Origin: CAJXCL01 sp964394335
Lineage (GTDB): Bacteria > Nitrospinota > Nitrospinia > CAJXCL01
Direction: 5' to 3'
Assembly (NCBI GenBank): GCA_964394335.1
Contig: CAYMVZ010000011.1
Span: 1-36,785 of the forward strand
Length of the DNA stretch: 36,785 nucleotides
Shown here: piece after piece, positions 8,305 to 13,931 of the stretch
Layout of the letters: each line of letters opens with the position of its first letter
Numbering within the stretch: the stretch's first letter is position 1
Position numbers and translations under genes: made by a program
The notes under the pieces: generated by a model
The model's database searches: none
The model's input: only the letters and a program-made list of their open reading frames with translations
Told to the model about the DNA's origin: nothing

Positions 8305-8333
8305 AATATATCAAATCCGACTAAATGCGTCAA
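8305..8333 (-). promoter_or_regulatory. sigma-70 promoter for cysE-nifS-glnD
   Basis: On the minus strand TTGACG and TATATT are separated by 17 bases. The expected start site is about 4 nt before the cysE ATG. A TTTTCCACA sequence (8339-8347), matching a DnaA-box consensus, lies just upstream of the -35. Confidence 0.7.
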
Positions 8334-8453
8334 GTATTGTGGAAAACTGGCAAGTATTAAACAGATGCGGTGGTATCAGAATGGTGGCTTGGGGTTTTCC
8401 TTGCTTCCTGTACTCTAAGCATTTTAACTTGCAGAGCCCAACGTTGGGACGTA

Positions 8454-9461
8454 TTAAAGCAAGAGGTTTTTTACGACTTTTTCACTTAAGGAGCAAGCTT
8501 CTTGTGGTGGAAGTTTGTAATCAGGATCTTTGTAAATTTCTATGGGAATTTTAATTGACTTCGGGGCTTTACTGTAATGAGCGGTAATTGCGGAAATCAT
8601 TTCCATTGCCCCATTTTCAATTTCTCCTTTAGCCACAACTAAAGGCCCTTTATGCCCGGTTGATCTAAATATATGGTCTCCCGGTTGCACCAATTTCTCG
8701 AGTTTTTCATTTTCTTCCTTATTTCTTCCAACAATTATTTTGCACCGGTCATTAATTCGGAGGTGCCTTCCTACTCTTAATAATCTGGCGTCGTTTAAGC
8801 TTACAGGATTTTGGAAGCGATAAAGGTCTTTTAATCTTTTTACAAAATGATAATCTGTAAGCAGGCAGCCGCCTGATGCGCAAGGATAATTGTAGATACC
8901 CTTTTCTTCTGCTAAAGTAATCTGCTGTTTTCTAGATCGGCCTCTTATTTTCAGCAGTCGGTTACGATTTATTATGTCGTGAATTTCAGGCAGAGTCGGC
9001 TTAAGAAATTTTGCTGAAAGAGGACGAACAATGAGCCCTTTTAGCCCACTGTCTCTTTCCATAATATTCATGGTATCACGCCTTTGTGACATAGGTCTCT
9101 GGCCCAGCACCTCGCCGGTAAATATAAAAGAAGCGTTTTCATCAATCATAAGTTTCTTAGCATCCTTAAACATCATAATCCTGCAGTCTATGCATGGATT
9201 CATGTTGCTCCCATAACCGTATTTCGGGCTTTTCACCATTTCAAGATATTTTTCCCCTAAAAAGAGAGTTTTTGATTTAATCCCGAACTGCTTTGATGCC
9301 TTTAAGGCCTCACTTTTACACCCTGCTCCTTTACTGGTACATGTGCAAAAAGGACTGAGGAAGTTGAGAGCAATGACCTCAATGCCCATATCCAACATAA
9401 TCTTGACAGCCAGAGTGCTGTCTAATCCACCTGATAATAGCCCAATAGCTTTTTTGTTCAT
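8454..9461 (-). CDS. PP-loop ATPase, tRNA thiolation-like (ThiI/MnmA-related)
   Basis: 335-residue protein with an ATP-pyrophosphatase loop SGGLDSTLA at 10-18. It also has CxC and later cysteines in the first domain (FCTCTSKGAGC), a CIDC pair near 91-94 and CASGGC near 195, all suited to sulfur transfer or metal binding. The C-terminal third (LLRVGRHLRI, IIVGRNKEENEKL) resembles the NFACT-R/DUF814 RNA-binding module fused to such PP-loop domains in other bacteria. Activity is probably ATP-dependent thiolation or a related RNA modification, with sulfur possibly from the NifS encoded 900 bp downstream. Substrate is unknown. It has its own promoter and no evident Shine-Dalgarno site. Confidence 0.75.
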   Translation of the reverse strand: MNKKAIGLLSGGLDSTLAVKIMLDMGIEVIALNFLSPFCTCTSKGAGCKSEALKASKQFGIKSKTLFLGEKYLEMVKSPKYGYGSNMNPCIDCRIMMFKDAKKLMIDENASFIFTGEVLGQRPMSQRRDTMNIMERDSGLKGLIVRPLSAKFLKPTLPEIHDIINRNRLLKIRGRSRKQQITLAEEKGIYNYPCASGGCLLTDYHFVKRLKDLYRFQNPVSLNDARLLRVGRHLRINDRCKIIVGRNKEENEKLEKLVQPGDHIFRSTGHKGPLVVAKGEIENGAMEMISAITAHYSKAPKSIKIPIEIYKDPDYKLPPQEACSLSEKVVKNLLL

Positions 9462-9531
9462 AGTAAGTTTAGTTTAGGAACAGAGTAAATCCTTCTCAAC
9501 GAAATTTTAATCCCGGTGCTATATAATTTAT

Positions 9532-9559
9532 AAAATAGCCTTATTTCTCTACATGTCAA
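9532..9559 (-). promoter_or_regulatory. promoter for the PP-loop gene
   Basis: Minus strand TTGACA, 16-base spacer, TATTTT. Predicted start about 65 nt before the ATG at 9461. Confidence 0.5.
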
Positions 9560-9689
9560 GTAATTCAGGACAAACCTTAGTTAAATATTTGGGTTTTTGG
9601 CATCAATTTACTTTTTCTGCTCAAAACTAAAAAAAGCATTAAGCTTTTTCGGCGTTTTGACGATAGGTTTTATAGTTAATTTTGAAAAA

Positions 9690-9743
9690 ACTTTTTATCC
9701 CTCCATCCTTTCTCATGGAAGAGATTGAGGAGGGTTAAAAAGT
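9690..9743. repeat. long imperfect inverted repeat
   Basis: ACTTTTTA at 9690-9697 pairs with TAAAAAGT at 9736-9743, and CCCTCC at 9699-9704 pairs with GGAGGG at 9729-9734, with a single T-T mismatch between the two helices. The 24-nt apical part has a small extra pairing (TCTC with GAGA). No U-tract follows at once, so it may be a structured RNA, an operator or a cruciform rather than a plain terminator. Confidence 0.5.
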
Positions 9744-9833
9744 ATAATATTTTTCTATATTTATTTCGAATAAAAAGGAGGTGTTTTAGGGGTCAATGAG
9801 CTTCATCTAAAGAAAAACGACGTCAGGGGAGGG

Positions 9834-9862
9834 TTGACTCAAGCATACTTTATTAATCAACT
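9834..9862 (+). promoter_or_regulatory. candidate promoter for the 120-residue protein
   Basis: TTGACT, 17 bases, TCAACT. The -35 is strong and the -10 weak. The same TTGACTCAA string begins the promoters at 35866 and 36117. The predicted start falls near 9869, which supports ATG 9889 over ATG 9868. Confidence 0.4.
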
Positions 9863-9888
9863 CTAACATGAATACATGGAGGTATTTT

Positions 9889-10251
9889 ATGTTCATTGGT
9901 TTTCAGGACATTGCCATTAATTCCCGAGTAAACGAGGGCCTTGTTAACAATCTTAAATTTAAAATGAAAGATAAGCTTGTTGAAGCTGGCCGGCAAACGA
10001 TCTATTCACAAAGGCCTCAAGTGGGAAGTCATCTGAAAAATGGCGCACCAAGGATGGGTTTCAGCGTTGAGCCCGGAGACTTCGCTTATACTAAATTTGT
10101 CTTAATAAAATCGAAAGAGACTTTTGAAGAAAAATCTTATTCAAACTCAGAACTAATAAAAGGAAATGAACCAATAGAACCAACCGTTAACGTTGAGCCT
10201 TTTTCAGGAAGTAAGATTGCAACACTTTACGCGGAATCCGCTTCTAAATAA
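9889..10251 (+). CDS. small protein of unknown function, 120 residues
   Basis: I do not recognise this family. An ATG at 9868 would give 127 residues, but GGAGGT sits 5 nt before the ATG at 9889, so translation very likely starts there (MFIGFQDIAIN). The protein has no signal peptide, membrane helix or cysteine. The N-terminal 40 residues look helical and basic, the middle contains GFSVEPGDFAYTKF, and the last 45 residues are Ser/Glu/Pro-rich and probably disordered. It stands alone between a promoter and a very strong terminator, and its ribosome site is among the best in the window. That suggests a well-expressed single-gene unit. Confidence 0.7.
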   Translation: MFIGFQDIAINSRVNEGLVNNLKFKMKDKLVEAGRQTIYSQRPQVGSHLKNGAPRMGFSVEPGDFAYTKFVLIKSKETFEEKSYSNSELIKGNEPIEPTVNVEPFSGSKIATLYAESASK

Positions 10252-10272
10252 GGGTCAAGGTTTTTTAATTTT

Positions 10273-10308
10273 AAAGACAGGGTATTAAAATACCCTGTCT
10301 TTTTTTTT
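10273..10308 (+). terminator. strong intrinsic terminator
   Basis: A perfect 14-bp stem (AAAGACAGGGTATT with AATACCCTGTCTTT, loop AA) is followed by a continuing T-run to 10308. It ends the single-gene unit upstream. Confidence 0.93.
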
Positions 10309-10407
10309 GTACGAACACCAGTTTTTTTTATGCACTGCAGGCAAGGTTAATGTTAGTTTTGCAATATATGGGGGGGGGAATAAAGACTGGGCAACTGTTG
10401 AAAAGCA

Positions 10408-10436
10408 TTGACAAACGATACTGTTAATGATATCAA
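10408..10436 (+). promoter_or_regulatory. promoter for PilZ-tmk-ubiX
   Basis: Consensus TTGACA, 17 bases, TATCAA. The predicted start is about 26 nt before the PilZ gene ATG. A run of nine G at 10370-10378 lies 30 bp upstream. Confidence 0.6.
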
Positions 10437-10468
10437 AGCATTAGCAATAAATTTCTCCTCATAAATAA

Positions 10469-10918
10469 ATGGCTGGTTTTTTTAAATCAAATCTTCCTAA
10501 TAAACGACAATTCAGACGCCTCAAAACATCTTTAAAGGCAAATTTTAAAATTATCAGCGGCGAGAACCCCTTAGAAACATTGGCTGAATCAAAGGGCATT
10601 GTAAATAATATCGCCCTCGATGGGTTATGTCTGGGCCTGGAAGCAGGATTAGTGCAAATCGGACGTTTCCATATTTCTCATGATAGCTCTATGACGAAAA
10701 AAAACCGGATTGGAATAAAGTTACAACTCCAGCAAGAAGAAGAAAGTAAGTCCTCTGATACTGTATATGTTTTAGGCGAAGTTGCCTGGTATGATAAAAC
10801 TGATCTCAATCCTCAATTTCCTTATCATATTGGTATACAGATCTTAGAAATATCTAAAGAGGATAAGTCAAAATTAGAAACCCTAATTAATAATAGCCAG
10901 TCAAATGCAAGTGAGTGA
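10469..10918 (+). CDS. PilZ domain protein
   Basis: Likely cyclic-di-GMP receptor of 149 residues made of one PilZ barrel. The N-terminal RRxxR-like segment QFRRLKTSL supplies the arginines of the ligand site, and IVNNIALDGLCL corresponds to the D/NxSxxG motif, with Ala where Ser is usual, so binding strength is uncertain. GEVAWYDK and HIGIQILEI are the usual closing strands. No membrane segment. It overlaps tmk by 14 nt, so the two are translated together. With the HD-GYP protein at the window start it forms a possible c-di-GMP receptor and hydrolase pair, though they are 9 kb apart. Confidence 0.75.
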   Translation: MAGFFKSNLPNKRQFRRLKTSLKANFKIISGENPLETLAESKGIVNNIALDGLCLGLEAGLVQIGRFHISHDSSMTKKNRIGIKLQLQQEEESKSSDTVYVLGEVAWYDKTDLNPQFPYHIGIQILEISKEDKSKLETLINNSQSNASE

Positions 10919-11549
10919 ACTAAAGAGACTTCAACGAGGCTTTTTTATCGTTTTCGAGGGACTGGATGGTTCAGGCAAAACTACCCAGTCCTTTTTACTT
11001 AAAGAGTTTTTAGTTAATGAAGGATACGACACTATTTTGCTGCGCGAACCAACGAACGGCTACTGGGGGAGGAAAATTAAAGAGCTTCTCTCCAATGGAA
11101 GGAAGGATATTTCACCACAGGAGGAATTAAATCTATTTATAGAAGACAGGAAAGATAATATTAACAAAAACGTACTTCCTGCTATGAGAGATAACAAAGT
11201 TATTATTCAGGACAGGTATTATTTCTCTACAATAGCATATCAAGGAGCTTTGGGAGTAGAACCTCAACACATCAGGGCAATGAATGAGGCTTTTGCATTA
11301 AAACCCGATCTTGTTTTTTATCTCGATATTAAAGCTGAATTGGGATTAAAGCGGATAGAAGCCGGGCGCAAAGGAAAAAGAGATGCTTTTGAAAAAGAAC
11401 ATTATTTGTTAAAGGTAAAAGAAATTTTCGACTCTTTTAACGATCCATTTATTAAGAGAATCAACGGCTCACGTCCGTTAGATTCTATCAAAAAAAATAT
11501 TTATGAAATTACCATCGAAAAGTTATCCCTTCTTACTACCAATACTTAG
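10905..11549 (+). CDS. tmk: thymidylate kinase
   Basis: Phosphorylates dTMP to dTDP for DNA synthesis. 214 residues. P-loop FEGLDGSGKTTQS near 18-30, LLREPT (dTMP-binding arginine), the DRYYFSTIAYQGALG segment (DRY/H motif) and the lid region LKRIEAGRKGKRDAFE. The start overlaps the end of the PilZ gene. The following ubiX lies 62 nt downstream. Confidence 0.95.
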   Translation: MQVSELKRLQRGFFIVFEGLDGSGKTTQSFLLKEFLVNEGYDTILLREPTNGYWGRKIKELLSNGRKDISPQEELNLFIEDRKDNINKNVLPAMRDNKVIIQDRYYFSTIAYQGALGVEPQHIRAMNEAFALKPDLVFYLDIKAELGLKRIEAGRKGKRDAFEKEHYLLKVKEIFDSFNDPFIKRINGSRPLDSIKKNIYEITIEKLSLLTTNT

Positions 11550-11611
11550 CTCTCAAAATATAAGTAAATCAATGATTTATTTTAAAAACATTTTTTCCTG
11601 ATAACATTATA

Positions 11612-12181
11612 ATGCAGCATGAATATATTATTGCAATTACAGGTGCAAGCGGGGCCATTTATTCTAAAAAATTATTTGACTCATTAATCGACAGTAAGGC
11701 CCGCATTCATTTTATAATTTCTGAAAATGGCAAAAAAATTCTGAAAAATGAGCTGAACCTGTCTTGTTCCTATTTTGAAAAAGAGGGAGTGTCTCTTTAC
11801 GACAATTCTCAATTGAACAGTAAAATATCCTCCGGTTCTTTTCGTCACAATGGAATGGTAATTATTCCTGCTTCAATGGGGTGTATTGGCAGAATCGCTG
11901 CCGGTGTTTCGGAAGATCTCATAACCCGTTCTGCTGACGTTGCTTTAAAAGAAGGTTTTTCCCTCGTCTGTGTTCCCCGCGAAACTCCATATAATACTAT
12001 CCATCTTAAAAACATGTTAGCCCTATCGCAAGCCGGTGCTGTTATCTTGCCTGCTTCTCCTGGTTTTTACCATAGACCCAAGAATCTTGATGACATATCT
12101 GATTTCATAGTGGACAGGGTTCTCGTACATCTTAATTTAAAAGAAAGAATCCTTCCAACATGGGAGCCAAAGGACTGTTAA
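11612..12181 (+). CDS. ubiX: flavin prenyltransferase UbiX
   Basis: Makes prenylated FMN, the cofactor of UbiD decarboxylases. 189 residues, Rossmann-like flavodoxin fold. GASGAIYSKKL at the N-terminus binds FMN phosphate; PASMGCIGRIAAGVSEDLITR and CVPRETPYNTIHLKNML are the family signatures. The mRNA start shows no Shine-Dalgarno sequence. No ubiD is in the window, so the user of the cofactor is elsewhere. Confidence 0.94.
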   Translation: MQHEYIIAITGASGAIYSKKLFDSLIDSKARIHFIISENGKKILKNELNLSCSYFEKEGVSLYDNSQLNSKISSGSFRHNGMVIIPASMGCIGRIAAGVSEDLITRSADVALKEGFSLVCVPRETPYNTIHLKNMLALSQAGAVILPASPGFYHRPKNLDDISDFIVDRVLVHLNLKERILPTWEPKDC

Positions 12182-12266
12182 ATATAGGTTTACTGTTCGC
12201 GCGTCTGTCTTATGACCTTAAACCTTTAATACCATAAAATATTTTAAAAACCTCTTATAATTCCTC

Positions 12267-12296
12267 TTGCATTTTTATTTTCAGTTCGCTTATACT
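12267..12296 (+). promoter_or_regulatory. possible dnaA promoter
   Basis: TTGCAT, 18 bases, TATACT. The -10 is good and the -35 weak. The predicted start is about 34 nt before dnaA. The rest of the 155-bp ubiX-dnaA gap is AT-rich with no other feature I can support. Confidence 0.35.
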
Positions 12297-12336
12297 TGAC
12301 TTCTTCTTCTTTTTACCTCGCTTAAGTTTCACACTT

Positions 12337-13689
12337 ATGGAAAATCTTTGGAACAACTGTCTAAAAGAAATCAAAAAAAATCTTCCTCCGCAAGTTTATG
12401 AAACATGGTTTTTGCCTATTTCAATCATTTCATTTTCTAAAGAGAAAGCCACGATAGAAGTTCCCAGTAAATTTCATAAAGAATGGTTAACTTCCAAATA
12501 TCAGCCTCTTTTAGAAGAAACTCTTTGCAAAATATGTGGAAGCAATATTTCTATTGATTTAACGATTTCAAATGCAAAAAAAAGTCCATTAGAAGAAACA
12601 AATAAATCAAAAGATATTTCTCCTCTTATAGAAAAAGTTGAAGAGGAGATTAGTAAAACAAACTATGACAGACACGGTTTGAACAAAATGTATACTTTTG
12701 ATAACTTTATTACCGGCACCTGTAATCAGTTTGCACAAGCTGCTGCATATGCGGTCGCCGAAGCACCGTCAAAAGCTTACAATCCTTTGTTTATCTACGG
12801 CGGAGTAGGCCTCGGGAAGACTCATCTTATTCATGCAATTGGACACCACATTTTAACAAAGGATAAGCGAAAAAAAATTTGCTATGTCTCCTCCGAACGA
12901 TTTCTTACAAACCTTATTTCAGCTATTAAACAACAGAATGCAGAGAATTTTAGAAAACTCTACCGAAATGTAGATATATTATTAATGGATGACATCCAGT
13001 TTCTCGCAGGCAAAGAGAAATCACAGGAAGAGTTCTTTCATACATTTAATACCTTGTTTGAATCCGAGAAACAGATTGTTATTGCAAGCGACCGCTTTCC
13101 AAAATATATTCCTAAACTGGAGGAAAGGTTAGTCTCCCGTTTTCAGTGGGGTCTCATTGCCGATATAAAACCTCCGGAATACGAAACAAAAATGGCGATT
13201 TTGAAGAAAAAAGCGGATACTTTTAATTTTAAACTGCCGGATAACGTTGCGGGATATATAGCAAGAAAAATTTTTTCGAGCGTTAGGGAACTGGAAGGCG
13301 CTCTTATAAGAATTATTGCATACAGCAGTTTGACGAATAGATCAATTGCTCTTGATATGGCCGAAGAGGTACTGAAAGATCTTTTTTATGAAAAGGAAAA
13401 AGTTATCACTATAAAATTAATCCAGAAAGAAGTTTCAGGTTTTTTTCATTTAAAAATATCAGATTTAAAATCAAAAAACAGAACTAGGGCTGTTGTTTTT
13501 GCCAGGCATTTAGCAATGTTTTTATGCAGGGAATTAACAAATACCTCTTTGCCTGAGATAGGAAAAAGTTTTGGAGGAAAAGATCATACCTCTGTTATTC
13601 ATGCCTGTAAAAAAATTAATTCAGAATTGAAATCCAATCCCGATATAGCCCATAATATTAAACAGTTAAAAGATATCATCTCCAGGTAA
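12337..13689 (+). CDS. dnaA: chromosomal replication initiator DnaA
   Basis: Binds DnaA boxes and opens the origin. 450 residues. Domain I at about 1-80 (helicase-loading fold, WFLPISI), a short Lys/Glu-rich linker, the AAA+ domain with Walker A GGVGLGKTH at 155-163 and Walker B ILLMDDIQFL near 214-223, and the C-terminal DNA-binding domain with the DnaA signature around GKDHTSVIHACKKI. No Shine-Dalgarno site precedes the ATG. dnaN and recF, which often follow dnaA, are absent; an AT-rich spacer and gyrB follow instead. Confidence 0.97.
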   Translation: MENLWNNCLKEIKKNLPPQVYETWFLPISIISFSKEKATIEVPSKFHKEWLTSKYQPLLEETLCKICGSNISIDLTISNAKKSPLEETNKSKDISPLIEKVEEEISKTNYDRHGLNKMYTFDNFITGTCNQFAQAAAYAVAEAPSKAYNPLFIYGGVGLGKTHLIHAIGHHILTKDKRKKICYVSSERFLTNLISAIKQQNAENFRKLYRNVDILLMDDIQFLAGKEKSQEEFFHTFNTLFESEKQIVIASDRFPKYIPKLEERLVSRFQWGLIADIKPPEYETKMAILKKKADTFNFKLPDNVAGYIARKIFSSVRELEGALIRIIAYSSLTNRSIALDMAEEVLKDLFYEKEKVITIKLIQKEVSGFFHLKISDLKSKNRTRAVVFARHLAMFLCRELTNTSLPEIGKSFGGKDHTSVIHACKKINSELKSNPDIAHNIKQLKDIISR

Positions 13690-13931
13690 AACAACTGAAT
13701 AAACTGTTAATTAAAAGTTAAAAATGATCTTTCTCTATTTTTATGTTAATATAAAATTAATTTTTAAACATATCAACTATTAATAATCTATTAATTTTTT
13801 TAAAGTTACCCGGTTATTCACATATTAACACCCTCTACAACAACAACTAATATTTATAAATATTATTAAGTAGAGAATTAACTAACAAAAATAATAAAAG
13901 TTGTAAATCCTTTTAAAACCCAAAAACTCTT
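13690..13931. other. AT-rich dnaA-gyrB spacer, candidate replication origin
   Basis: The 242-bp gap is extremely AT-rich. It contains one DnaA-box match TTATTCACA (13814-13822, consensus TTWTNCACA), a perfect 16-bp palindrome AATATTTATAAATATT (13849-13864) and several TTAATNNT-like runs. The site next to dnaA is the usual oriC location. Only one good box is visible, fewer than a typical cluster. Confidence 0.4.

Larger units (their letters stand above)
9462..9888. other. 427-bp divergent intergenic region
   Basis: The longest clearly non-coding gap between genes on the window's left side, and the point where gene direction switches from minus to plus. It holds the PP-loop promoter on the left, a long hairpin at 9690-9743 and a promoter for the 120-residue protein on the right. 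I found no DnaA-box-like sequence and no supported small ORF in it. Confidence 0.6.

Noticed and set aside
8339..8347. DnaA-box match TTTTCCACA near the cysE promoter
   Set aside because: A lone 9-mer match in an AT-rich genome; too little for an origin or DnaA control claim, noted only beside the promoter.
9868..9888. ATG 9868 as start of the 120-residue protein
   Set aside because: The strong GGAGGT lies between this ATG and the one at 9889, and the predicted transcription start falls on 9868.
13849..13864. Palindrome AATATTTATAAATATT as a specific operator
   Set aside because: In so AT-rich a spacer such a palindrome can arise by chance; kept only as part of the origin candidate.
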